17,491 nt of DNA. Source: CAYTQK01 sp964439745 (GTDB taxonomy: Bacteria; Desulfobacterota; Desulfobacteria; Desulfobacterales; Desulfosudaceae). The stretch is from contig CAYTQK010000034.1 of assembly GCA_964439745.1 (NCBI GenBank), forward strand, positions 1 through 17,491, given 5' to 3'. The notes under the pieces are model-generated. The model was not told where the DNA came from. It saw only the letters and a program-made list of their open reading frames with translations, and searched no databases. How positions within the stretch are numbered: position 1 is the first letter of the stretch; each line of letters begins with the position of its first letter. Position numbers and translations under genes: made by a program. This document shows, in pieces, positions 1 to 6,980 of the stretch.

Positions 1-19
1 AAGGCGCCCGGCGCCCTTT

Positions 20-145
20 ACACCACGGTTCGGGTACGGTTCTCAGCGGGTTTTTTCCGCCCGCGCGTCCATGTTCAAGATGCCCAACGTCGCCTTGCTC
101 CTTGGAATGACGTGTGTGCGGTCGGCCGGTTACCCGTAAGACTGT
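20..145. other. Unassigned structured region, possible small RNA gene
   Basis: No protein-like frame is visible here, but the stretch can fold on either strand. CGGGTA (31-36) plus CGG (37-39) pairs with CCG (126-128) plus TACCCG (131-136), with a two-base bulge. Inside are a hairpin GCGGG (46-50)/CCCGC (60-64) and a hairpin ACGTC (87-91)/GACGT (109-113). A run of seven T follows on the plus strand (150-156), and a GC palindrome that could be a minus-strand terminator lies at 1-19. The closed outer stem with two internal hairpins would suit a compact non-coding RNA. 6S RNA is one possibility by size and shape, but I could not match its conserved bases, and the strand is undecided. Confidence 0.3.
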
Positions 146-175
146 ATTCTTTTTTTGGCTGCCGGACGGTCAGAC

Positions 176-218
176 AAAAAACGGCGAAGGCTGTAAAAAA
201 GCCTGCGCCGTTTTTTTT
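176..218. terminator. Bidirectional rho-independent terminator after ahcY
   Basis: AAAAAACGGCG (176-186) pairs with CGCCG plus the T run (206-216), and AGGC (188-191) pairs with GCCT (201-204), leaving a loop rich in A. Eight T follow on the plus strand, and the six A at 176-181 give a T run on the minus strand. It lies 28 bp beyond the ahcY stop, so it ends the leftward sahR-ahcY transcript. It can also stop any rightward transcript coming from the structured region at 20-145. Confidence 0.85.
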
Positions 219-246
219 ATCCTATTTCCCGGGTTGATCGGGATGG

Positions 247-1689
247 TTAGTACCGGTAGTGGTCCGGCTTGAAGGGGCCGTCCACGGGCACGCCCAGGTA
301 TTCGGCCTGCTTTTGGTTCAGCTTGCTCAGCTTGATGTTCAGCCGGTCCAGGTGCAGCCGGGCCACTTCCTCGTCCAGCTCCTTGGGCAGGGTGTAGACC
401 TGTTTTTCCAGATCCTCGGTGGCCAGCTTGATCTGGGCCAGGGTCTGGTTGGTAAAGCTGTTGCTCATGACAAAGCTGGGATGGCCGGTGGCACAGCCCA
501 GGTTGACCAGCCGGCCTTCGGCCAGCACGATGATGGAGCGGCCGGATTTTAAGTGCCACTGGTCCACCTGCGGCTTGATAACCGTTCTCTGGCAGTTTTT
601 CTCCAGGTAGCTCATCTCGATCTCATGGTCGAAATGGCCGATATTGCAGACAATGGCTTCGTTGCGCATCATCTCCATGTGTTCGCCGGTGATGACGTCG
701 CAGCAGCCGCTGGCCGTGACGAAAATGTCGCCCTCCGGCGCCATCTCTTCCATGGTGGAGACTTCATACCCTTCCATGGCGGCCTGCAGGGCGCAGATGG
801 GATCGATTTCCGTGACCACCACCCGGGCGCCGAAGCCGCGCATGGACTGGGCGCAGCCCTTGCCCACGTCGCCGTAGCCGCAGACCACGACGATTTTACC
901 GGCCACCATGGTGTCCGTAGCCCGCTTGATGCCGTCGGCCAGTGAATCCCGGCAGCCGTAAATATTGTCAAACTTGGACTTGGTAACCGAGTCGTTGACG
1001 TTGATGGCCGGAAAGAGCAGTTCGCCTTTTTTGGCCAGCTGGTAGAGCCGGTTGACGCCGGTGGTGGTCTCCTCGGAAACACCCCGTATTTTTTCGGCAA
1101 TTTTATGCCAGTGCTGGGGGTCCCGCTGACAGGAGGCCTTGAGGCGGTTGATAATGCACTGGTATTCGTAGACGTCATACTCCTTGTCCAGGATGGAGGG
1201 GTCGTCTTCCGCCCTGACTCCCTCGTGGATCAGCAGGGTGGCGTCGCCGCCGTCGTCCACGATCAGATCCGGTCCGCTGCCGTCCGGCCAGGTCAGGGCC
1301 TGCTCGGTGCACCACCAGTAGTCTTCCAGGGATTCGCCTTTCCAGGCGAACACGGCGGCGGAACCGGCCTTGGCAATGGCGGCGGCGGCATGGTCCTGGG
1401 TGGAGAAGATGTTGCAGGAGGCCCAGCGGATGTCGGCCCCCAGCTGCTTCAGGGTTTCGATCAGCATGGCCGTCTGAATGGTCATGTGCAGGCTGCCGGT
1501 AATCTTCATGCCCTGCAAGGGCTTGTCCGGTCCGTACTTTTCCCGCACCGACATCAGGCCGGGCATTTCGTTTTCCGACAGCTCCATGTCCTTGAACCCG
1601 TCCTTGGCCAGGTTGATGTCGGCCACCTTGTAGGGCAGGGAAAGATCCCGTTCCGGCACAAAGGTTCTGTCTTTTTCGTTGGTAGTCAT
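247..1689 (-). CDS. ahcY: Adenosylhomocysteinase (S-adenosyl-L-homocysteine hydrolase)
   Basis: Cytoplasmic NAD-dependent enzyme that splits S-adenosylhomocysteine into adenosine and homocysteine, removing the inhibitory by-product of SAM-dependent methylation and feeding the methionine cycle. The 480-residue protein has the full family layout: the N-terminal substrate domain (VADINLAKDGF), the stretch INVNDSVTKSKFDN before the NAD domain, the Rossmann motif GYGDVGKGCAQSMRGFGA, and the typical C-terminus KPDHYRY. It belongs to the longer subclass with an insertion of about 40 residues around position 150-195. The ATG is preceded by AAAGGA about nine bases upstream. The gene follows sahR after 73 bp with no evident promoter. 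A GGCGGCG/CGCCGCC hairpin (1722-1728 and 1741-1747) lies in that gap. The two genes are probably one operon controlled from the sahR operator. Confidence 0.97.
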   Translation of the reverse strand: MTTNEKDRTFVPERDLSLPYKVADINLAKDGFKDMELSENEMPGLMSVREKYGPDKPLQGMKITGSLHMTIQTAMLIETLKQLGADIRWASCNIFSTQDHAAAAIAKAGSAAVFAWKGESLEDYWWCTEQALTWPDGSGPDLIVDDGGDATLLIHEGVRAEDDPSILDKEYDVYEYQCIINRLKASCQRDPQHWHKIAEKIRGVSEETTTGVNRLYQLAKKGELLFPAINVNDSVTKSKFDNIYGCRDSLADGIKRATDTMVAGKIVVVCGYGDVGKGCAQSMRGFGARVVVTEIDPICALQAAMEGYEVSTMEEMAPEGDIFVTASGCCDVITGEHMEMMRNEAIVCNIGHFDHEIEMSYLEKNCQRTVIKPQVDQWHLKSGRSIIVLAEGRLVNLGCATGHPSFVMSNSFTNQTLAQIKLATEDLEKQVYTLPKELDEEVARLHLDRLNIKLSKLNQKQAEYLGVPVDGPFKPDHYRY

Positions 1690-1762
1690 AACTGATCATC
1701 CTTTCATCGTTACTGGTTAATGGCGGCGACGCATCTCTTCCGCCGCCGCCGGGTCGTTATGG

Positions 1763-2683
1763 TTACGCCGCCTGGCGGCGGCACTGAAATACATTCACGG
1801 CCAGGCCCTGTTCCAGGGGGTGGCGGTCCAGCGCGGCCAGGACAAAGCCATTGTTCGCCAGCCACTGGGTGACTTCCTCCGTGTCAAAGCCCAGCCAGCG
1901 GGCGCCGTATTTCTCCCGCAGGTCTGTCTGCCGGTGCCGCTCGAAGTCCGCCAGAATAAAATGACCGCCCGGCCGGACCACCCGGGCGGCCTCGGCAATG
2001 GCCGCCGCCGGCCTTTCCAGGTACTGCAGCACCAGGGAGACAACCGCCAGGTCCACCTCGCTGTTGCCCAGGGGCAGGTGTTCCAGTTCGCCCAGGCGGA
2101 TCTCGATGCGCTTATCGCTGTCGTCAAATCGTTTCCGGGCGCGGGCCAGCATGCCGGGCGCGCTGTCCACGCCGATGAGCTTTCCGGCCCGGGGGGCCAT
2201 GCGCTCCAGCAGGTCCCCGGTGCCGCAGCCCAGATCCGCGGCCACGGCCGGGTTGTTCATGTCGTTGACAATGATCTGGTTCAAGTCAAAATCACCGAGA
2301 ATTTCCTGTTTCAGCAGTTCCCAGCTGTTGGCAATGGTGCTGAAAAACCGCTGGGTGGTCAGGCGCCGCTCTTCAATGACCTGGGCGGCCTGCACCAGGT
2401 CGGCCTGCAGGACCGGGTCTTCTTTAAAAAGATATTGAATTGAATCTATAAATTTTCGACCGGGACCGCCCTTGACGGCGAAATAGAGCCCCCAGACCCC
2501 CTCCTTGAGACTGTCCACCAGGCCGGCCTCGGCCAGGATTTTCAGGTGCCGCGAGATCCGGGATTGCCCCATGTCCAGCACCGAGACCAGTTCGCCCACT
2601 TTCAATTCATGGTGAAGCAGCAGGTGCAGCAGGCGCAGCCGCGTTTCATCAGACAAGGCTTTGAAATATTTAATTGCATCCAT
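1763..2683 (-). CDS. sahR: ArsR-family regulator fused to a SAM methyltransferase-like domain, SahR type
   Basis: 306 residues in two domains. Residues 1-75 are an ArsR winged helix (ALSDETRLRLLHLL, then the recognition helix in MGQSRISRHLKILAEAGLV). Residues 110-306 are a class I methyltransferase fold with SAM-binding motif AADLGCGTGD (148-157) and the acidic end of strand 2 in IGVDSAP. It lacks the CxC metal motif of classical ArsR/SmtB sensors. Known biology: SahR proteins with this architecture, in Desulfovibrio and other Proteobacteria, repress SAM-cycle genes such as ahcY and metK and respond to S-adenosylhomocysteine. Here ahcY lies directly downstream and a perfect palindrome lies 18 bp before the start codon, so autoregulation of a sahR-ahcY operon is the straightforward reading. 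Whether the methyltransferase domain is catalytic or only a ligand sensor cannot be told from sequence. No clear Shine-Dalgarno is seen before the ATG. Confidence 0.9.
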   Translation of the reverse strand: MDAIKYFKALSDETRLRLLHLLLHHELKVGELVSVLDMGQSRISRHLKILAEAGLVDSLKEGVWGLYFAVKGGPGRKFIDSIQYLFKEDPVLQADLVQAAQVIEERRLTTQRFFSTIANSWELLKQEILGDFDLNQIIVNDMNNPAVAADLGCGTGDLLERMAPRAGKLIGVDSAPGMLARARKRFDDSDKRIEIRLGELEHLPLGNSEVDLAVVSLVLQYLERPAAAIAEAARVVRPGGHFILADFERHRQTDLREKYGARWLGFDTEEVTQWLANNGFVLAALDRHPLEQGLAVNVFQCRRQAA

Positions 2684-2700
2684 AATAATCGAATCAGCAG

Positions 2701-2716
2701 ATCAAGATATCTTGAT
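2701..2716. promoter_or_regulatory. Perfect 16-bp palindrome, probable SahR operator
   Basis: ATCAAGATATCTTGAT is its own reverse complement over all 16 bases. It lies 18 bp upstream of the sahR ATG and at about +5 to +20 relative to the start point expected from the adjacent promoter, so bound protein would block early elongation or promoter clearance. ArsR dimers bind AT-rich palindromes of this size, and the sequence agrees with my memory of the SahR motif; that agreement was not checked. No second copy was found in the window. Confidence 0.8.
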
Positions 2717-2727
2717 ATTTAAATTTA

Positions 2728-2755
2728 ATTATATCGATTTATTTGAATGTGTCAA
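2728..2755 (-). promoter_or_regulatory. Sigma-70 promoter of the sahR-ahcY operon
   Basis: On the minus strand a perfect -35 box TTGACA (2750-2755) is followed by a 16-bp spacer and a perfect -10 box TATAAT (2728-2733). The predicted start point is near 2721, giving a leader of about 38 nt that carries the palindrome. A promoter this strong next to a repressor operator suits a gene pair that is kept off and released quickly. Confidence 0.8.
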
Positions 2756-2892
2756 GGAAAAATTTTGCAGCCGGTGTCAGAAGAAGGCGCTTTGTAAGAT
2801 AAGCGCTTGGAATTATAATTTTATATACTTGTGTTTATGCCTCGGGAAAAGCGGTTGCTCGGGAAATGGACGGAATCGCTTTGTCGGAAAAC

Positions 2893-3690
2893 TCACACCG
2901 TAACACGACTGTGGGCCTGTTCCCGGACCGCCGCGACCAGGGCATCAAAGACCTCCGGGCCGTCTGCGGCCGGTTCGGGCTGGCCTGCCAGCATCCCCTG
3001 GACGCTTTTCTTGTCCGTGACCTGTTTCCGGGTCAAGGGATCGGTAAAGAGCTTGAGAAGCCCTTCAAAACGGCCGGCCAGGACCACGGGCTTGTACACG
3101 GGTTCGGGTTCTGCGCCGGATTGGGGATGACCCCACAGGGCCGCCTCCGGCACTGGCGACGGCAGAGATTCCAGGGCCAGCAGTTCGGCAAACATGGACA
3201 GAATGGTTTCGATACCGGCCGCGTCTGCCGCTGCCAGGGCCTGTTGACCCTCGTGGCCGATCTCCCGGATATCATCGGCCGTGTAGGCCAGATCCAGTTC
3301 AGCCAGGATCTCCCGCCGTACCCGCTCGACGGTCTCCGGGCCCTGGCAGACGACGACCGGCTTGTCATTGATGATTTTGAGCATGTTGCGCGGACGGACC
3401 ATTTCCCTGATGGTGGGGTCCTTGCGCAGGGCCACGTCTTCGGGAAAGGTGCGGAAGAATTTCAGCTCGTTGTCCAGCACCAGGATCTCCGGGGGCGCGG
3501 CCGCAAAATCCCGGGCGTACAAATCCAGGGTTCGCTCCGCGCGGGACCGGTACCCGGCCATCTCCAGCAGCGACCGCATGGCCCCCTTGTCCAGCGACCG
3601 GTCTTGGCCGCTACCGGCCAAAGAGGCGGTTACCCGGCCGGCCAGCCGGTCGGCCCGGATTTTTTTCTGCAGCTCGTCTTTGAATGCCAT
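2893..3690 (-). CDS. Conserved-looking hypothetical protein, 265 aa
   Basis: No family recognised. The protein is soluble in appearance, with no signal peptide, no membrane segment and only one cysteine. It has a basic N-terminus (FKDELQKKIRADRLAGRV), then a region with repeated aromatic/acidic patches (AERTLDLYARDF, LDNELKFFRTFPEDVALRKDPT, MVRPRNMLKIINDKPVVVC), and a helical acidic C-terminal half. The gene is real by its statistics: GC-rich codon use like its neighbours, and a good Shine-Dalgarno GGAGG seven bases before the ATG. It lies 103 bp downstream of the channel remnant in the same direction and 209 bp upstream of sahR, whose own promoter lies in that gap, so it is not part of the sahR operon. 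A small hairpin GCGCTT/AAGCGC (about 2790-2810) may mark its 3' end. Confidence 0.75.
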   Translation of the reverse strand: MAFKDELQKKIRADRLAGRVTASLAGSGQDRSLDKGAMRSLLEMAGYRSRAERTLDLYARDFAAAPPEILVLDNELKFFRTFPEDVALRKDPTIREMVRPRNMLKIINDKPVVVCQGPETVERVRREILAELDLAYTADDIREIGHEGQQALAAADAAGIETILSMFAELLALESLPSPVPEAALWGHPQSGAEPEPVYKPVVLAGRFEGLLKLFTDPLTRKQVTDKKSVQGMLAGQPEPAADGPEVFDALVAAVREQAHSRVTV

Positions 3691-3793
3691 GGTTTGCCTC
3701 CGTGCCGTTGTTCCGCAACAACACCGGCCAACCGCGCCGGGAAAACACCGTAGCCAGGATTTCCGCCTGCATGGAGGAAGGTTCAGGCGCGGG

Positions 3794-4228
3794 TCAGCCC
3801 GTCATCACGGTCTGGTTGAACCGGGACAGGCGGTTGTCTTCACCGACCACGATAATGGTAGCGTTGGCCCGGATGACCTCTTTCGGCGAGGAGTTGAAAA
3901 TCATGGTGTCGTCCAACTTGCGGATGGCAATAATAATGATGTTGAAATGCCGGCGGCGGATCTGGCCTTCTACCATGAACGGCACCACCGAACCGGTTAC
4001 ATACGGTACCAGCCCCACCCCGATGAAAATCAGAATGAGGGTGAACAGCCGGCCTTCCGGGCTGAGATGCCGCACCTCGCTGAAGCCCACGCTGATGACC
4101 GAGATAATGGTCATAACGAGGGCGTCCAGAAACCCCCAATCTTCCAGGACCATGTAGCCGAGTACGCCCAGCGCCAGCATGAACAGGGACAGGAGGGTGA
4201 GTATGATCAGGTTGCGGATGTTGGGCAA
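3794..4228 (-). CDS. Remnant or minimal two-TM potassium-channel protein lacking its TrkA-N/RCK domain
   Basis: 144 residues. TM1 (about 7-28), pore helix and filter (38-52) and TM2 (60-82) match bacterial two-TM K+ channels, including the usual LSPEGRLFTLILIFIGVG after the filter. Family members continue after TM2 with VEGQ-(I/L)R and then about 200 residues of NAD-binding TrkA-N and TrkA-C. Here VEGQIRR (86-92) runs straight into HFNIIIIAIRKLDDTMIFNS, which looks like the end of a TrkA-C domain. The filter reads SVGFS instead of TVGYG/TVGFG; the last Gly to Ser is one base change (GGC to AGC). The start is a TTG with no Shine-Dalgarno, and no ATG lies upstream in frame. The reading frame is intact, so this is either a decaying gene with an in-frame deletion or a miniature channel. 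It is divergent from pcm. Confidence 0.65.
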   Translation of the reverse strand: MPNIRNLIILTLLSLFMLALGVLGYMVLEDWGFLDALVMTIISVISVGFSEVRHLSPEGRLFTLILIFIGVGLVPYVTGSVVPFMVEGQIRRRHFNIIIIAIRKLDDTMIFNSSPKEVIRANATIIVVGEDNRLSRFNQTVMTG

Positions 4229-4356
4229 GTTGTTTTTCGTCTGTCGGGGTTGATAACAAAAGCGTATTTTTCAAAAATAGTCCGGAGTTGCTGGAAGTTC
4301 AAGCGTTTTTTTTGGGCTTGACGGCGGGCCGCCAACTTGTTATTCAACCTTTTGCC

Positions 4357-5016
4357 ATGGAAAACGACGACAAACGATACGAGCGCCGCCGCGAACTGAT
4401 GGTGGAAAACCAACTGGTCAAGCGCGGCATTACCGATCCCCAGGTGCTGGCCGCCATGCGGACGGTTCCCCGCCACCTGTTCGTCAACAGCGCCTTGCGG
4501 GAACAGGCCTACGGGGACTATCCCCTGCCCATCGGCGAGCAGCAGACCATTTCCCAGCCCTACATCGTGGCCGAGATGACCCAGGCGCTCCAGCTCGGTC
4601 CGGACGACCGGGTCCTGGAAATCGGCACCGGCTCCGGCTATCAGGCGGCGGTGATCAGCCGCATTGTCGACCGGATCTATACCATCGAGCGCAAGCACTC
4701 CCTGTTTCTGCAGTCCCGGTCCCTGTTTGACCAGCTGGGCTACTTCAATATCGTTACCCGCTACTCCGACGGCTGCCGGGGCTGGCCGGCCGAGGCGCCC
4801 TTTGACGCCATCATCGTCACCGCCGGCGCGCCCAAGGTGCCCGAAGTGCTGCTGGGGCAGCTGGCTGTGGGCGGCCGCATGGTGGTGCCGGTGGGCGGGC
4901 AGTCCTCGCAGCAACTTCTCAAGCTCTACAAGGACCAGGCCGGCATCCGCACCTCCGATCTGGGCGGCTGCCGCTTTGTCAAGCTGGTAGGTGAAAACAG
5001 CTGGGAGGATGAGTAG
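4357..5016 (+). CDS. pcm: Protein-L-isoaspartate O-methyltransferase
   Basis: SAM-dependent cytoplasmic repair enzyme that methylates L-isoaspartyl residues in aged proteins. The 219-residue protein has family landmarks: RRELMVENQLVKRGITDPQVLAAM near the N-terminus, QQTISQPYIVAEM (62-74), SAM motif I VLEIGTGSGYQAA (86-98), and FDAIIVTAGAPKVPEVLLGQL. The ATG at 4357 fits the usual N-terminus; an in-frame TTG at 4288 would add 23 residues of no family likeness. Neither start has a convincing Shine-Dalgarno. Being a methyltransferase it generates S-adenosylhomocysteine, the substrate of AhcY nearby, but it is on the other strand with no shared operator visible. It is alone here rather than beside surE/nlpD. 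Confidence 0.95.
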   Translation: MENDDKRYERRRELMVENQLVKRGITDPQVLAAMRTVPRHLFVNSALREQAYGDYPLPIGEQQTISQPYIVAEMTQALQLGPDDRVLEIGTGSGYQAAVISRIVDRIYTIERKHSLFLQSRSLFDQLGYFNIVTRYSDGCRGWPAEAPFDAIIVTAGAPKVPEVLLGQLAVGGRMVVPVGGQSSQQLLKLYKDQAGIRTSDLGGCRFVKLVGENSWEDE

Positions 5017-5182
5017 GGCGCAAGGGCCCGCAGCCGGCCCCCGGCCCCGATCTTTCAGCCGGGCCATCCGACCGCCTGACCGCCTTCGTGGGATCGTCAT
5101 AGTCCTTGCCGGCCTGTTTTAATTCCTCGTACTGCCGGGAAAATGTCGATGGTATTTTAGGGTTATTTTTTTCTCCTTGCAC
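4979..5182 (-). CDS. Doubtful small ORF between pcm and the oxidoreductase gene
   Basis: A frame starting at GTG near 5182 would encode about 67 residues, including IPSTFSRQYEELKQAGKDYDDPTKAVRR and then a proline/glycine-rich tail that overlaps the 3' end of pcm on the opposite strand. The first half looks protein-like (charged, helical), the second half looks like antisense of pcm. An AAGGAG lies inside the frame rather than before a start. I do not recognise it and treat it as a possible short gene only. A small CCGCC/GGCGG hairpin at 5205-5217 lies just upstream. Confidence 0.2.
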   Translation of the reverse strand: MQGEKNNPKIPSTFSRQYEELKQAGKDYDDPTKAVRRSDGPAERSGPGAGCGPLRPTHPPSCFHLPA

Positions 5183-5231
5183 AAGATCGCATCCCGCTGC
5201 TCCGCCTGCGGCGGACAACAGAAGCGACGGA

Positions 5232-6353
5232 TTACGCAGTACCGGGTGTGTTCTTGTCTTGTTTCTCCCGGCTGACGCAGTAGATGCCCTGTCCGGCGAA
5301 GCCCGGCTGAAAACAGAGATTGTCGGACAGGCAGGCGGCCGGGCGCCGATCCCCCGCCTGCCAGCGGCTGATCAGGTCCGGTTCGCGGATGAACGGCCGG
5401 CTCATGGAGATGTAATCGGCGGTTCCCGCGGCAACGATCTCTTCGGCCACGTCCAGCGACCGGATCCCGCCCACCAGAATCAGGGGAAGGCTGATCTTCT
5501 GCTTGAATTTTTCCGCGTACTTCCGAAAATAGGCCTCCTTTTCCGGGGTGTTGATGGCCGGCCGGCTGGGGGAGAGCTTGCCCGCGGTGATGGTGCCGCC
5601 GCTGACTTCGATGGCGTCCAAGCCCGCTTCGGCAAAGAGCTGCGCCGCCCGCAGGGCATCCTCTCCGGTCAGGCCGTTGTCAATAAAATCTTCGCCATTC
5701 ATTTTGATCAGCAGGGGATAGTCGGCCCCCACGGCCGCGCGCACGGCCGCGATGATTCGTAGGTGAATGCGGGCCCGGTTTTCCAGCGGCCCGCCGTATT
5801 CATCCTGCCGGCGGTTGTGGGCCGGCGAGAGAAACTGGCTCAGCAGGTAGCCGTGGCCGGAATGAAGCTGCACCCCGTCAAACCCGGCCTGCTGGGCCCG
5901 CTGGGCGGCCCGGGCGAACGACAGCACCAGGCGGTCGATTTCTTCGGCGGTAATGACCCGTGTCTTTTTTTTGTCGTCCCCGGCGGGCGGGGACACGGCC
6001 AGGGCCGGCCGGCCGGTCAGGTCGGCGGCCGCGTACACCCCGGCATGGGCCAGCTGCAGGAGTATTTTGCCGTTGTTGTCATGCACGGCCGTGGCCAGCT
6101 GCCGCAGGCCGGGGATATGTTTTTCGTCATAAATGCCCAGCTGCCAAGGGGTTGCCTGGCCTTCGGGCGACACATAGGCATGGCTGGAAATGATCAAGCC
6201 GACCCCGCCGCCGGCCAGCGCCGCCATCCTTTCGACCAGGACCGGGGTGGCTTCCCCTTCGGGCGAGGCCAGGCCTTCCCAGGTGGCCGACCGCACAAAA
6301 CGGTTCGGCAGCTCCATGCCGTTGATAACTGTTTTTTCGAACAATCGGCTCAT
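5232..6353 (-). CDS. Old yellow enzyme family NADH:flavin oxidoreductase
   Basis: FMN-dependent TIM-barrel ene-reductase of 373 residues. Visible motifs: N-terminal KTVINGMELPNRFVRSAT (FMN contacts), GVGLIISSHAYVSPEGQ, LLQLAHAG, the substrate-binding pair in LHSGHGYLLSQFLSP (H164, H167), the NRRQDEYGGPLENRARI signature, and the phosphate-binding LILVGGIRS/DYISMSRPFIREPDL. The C-terminal extension has three cysteines (C341, C347, C359) where relatives of the 2,4-dienoyl-CoA reductase group bind a [4Fe-4S] cluster through four. The second domain of those larger enzymes is absent. The start at 6353 is set by AAGGAG seven bases before the ATG; a longer frame to 6410 has no such site. The physiological substrate, presumably an activated C=C bond, is unknown. 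Confidence 0.9.
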   Translation of the reverse strand: MSRLFEKTVINGMELPNRFVRSATWEGLASPEGEATPVLVERMAALAGGGVGLIISSHAYVSPEGQATPWQLGIYDEKHIPGLRQLATAVHDNNGKILLQLAHAGVYAAADLTGRPALAVSPPAGDDKKKTRVITAEEIDRLVLSFARAAQRAQQAGFDGVQLHSGHGYLLSQFLSPAHNRRQDEYGGPLENRARIHLRIIAAVRAAVGADYPLLIKMNGEDFIDNGLTGEDALRAAQLFAEAGLDAIEVSGGTITAGKLSPSRPAINTPEKEAYFRKYAEKFKQKISLPLILVGGIRSLDVAEEIVAAGTADYISMSRPFIREPDLISRWQAGDRRPAACLSDNLCFQPGFAGQGIYCVSREKQDKNTPGTA

Positions 6354-6474
6354 GAATGGTCTCCTTTTTTTCTGCCGACAGGTGCAGGGTTTGGTTATTT
6401 GCAGAGCCATCTTTTTGTCAGGTGATCAGTCAGGGCTCTTCTGGCCGAAAAAAAAGAAAAAGCTAAATAAGATG

Positions 6475-6610
6475 GCCTCGTAAAAAGTTTAAAAATGTTA
6501 TGCCCGTCAAATAATAAAAATATAAGCTTTTGATTTTACTTAAACACTTAATCACTTAAAACTTAATACTTGCCTGTAAAAAAGACTTTTTACAGGCTTG
6601 TCAAATAATA
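6475..6610. repeat. AT-rich intergenic segment with nested inverted and direct repeats
   Basis: GCCTCGTAAAAAGT (6475-6488) recurs inverted at 6585-6597 (reverse complement GCCTGTAAAAAGT, one base shorter). A third copy, GCCTGTAAAAA (6572-6582), makes a perfect 11-bp hairpin with 6587-6597 around a four-base loop. In addition GTCAAATAATA occurs as a direct repeat at 6506-6516 and 6600-6610, the second copy reaching into the last codons of the small membrane protein gene. The segment is far more AT-rich than its flanks. It may be a miniature mobile element or a dispersed repeat, and the hairpin may end the transcript of the membrane protein gene. Confidence 0.55.
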
Positions 6611-6849
6611 TGCGTTTTGAACTGCCGGTAAAGCCACCAGAGGGTTAAAACCGTTATCACCAGGGCGGTGGCCGCGGATAAAACCGCCATGGGGCCGGCC
6701 GGCCGAGCGCCGAATACCAGGTAAAACAGCCCCCCGAAAAAAAAGCCGATAATTACCCAGAATAATCTGAGAAAGGCGATAAAGAAAAGGGGAGAAAGGC
6801 ACCAGAACAGGATTTTCAGCGTTTTTTTCTCGTTTTTCCCGGCAGCCAT
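6601..6849 (-). CDS. Small hypothetical membrane protein, 82 aa
   Basis: Short lysine-rich cytoplasmic start (MAAGKNEKKTLK), a long aromatic hydrophobic stretch at about 13-47 able to cross the membrane once or twice, a short loop with Arg-Pro, and a final TM segment at about 53-73 followed by a basic tail. GGAGG lies seven bases before the ATG. No family recognised. It lies alone between the repeat segment and the cupin gene, in the same direction as both neighbours. Confidence 0.65.
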   Translation of the reverse strand: MAAGKNEKKTLKILFWCLSPLFFIAFLRLFWVIIGFFFGGLFYLVFGARPAGPMAVLSAATALVITVLTLWWLYRQFKTHII

Positions 6850-6980
6850 GGCACGCCTCCGAACCGGTTACCCCACGCGGCGCACGGTCATCACCGCGCC
6901 GCCGGGAAAAACAGCCGCTGGCTGAGAAGGTGCCGGCTCCTGAGCGGGGGGCGCTTATTTTTCATCTTTTTACCGTGTCA

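Noticed and set aside
1690..1762. SAH or SAM riboswitch in front of ahcY
   Set aside because: The gap is only 73 bp, holds just a GC hairpin and a ribosome-binding site, and shows none of the conserved cores of those riboswitches; control by SahR explains the context better.
4288..4356. N-terminal extension of Pcm from a TTG start
   Set aside because: The GGAG abuts the TTG with no spacing, and the extra 23 residues have no likeness to the family.
4207..5100. Minus-strand open frame of about 297 codons opposite pcm
   Set aside because: Antisense of pcm; composition is unlike a protein and no motif is present.
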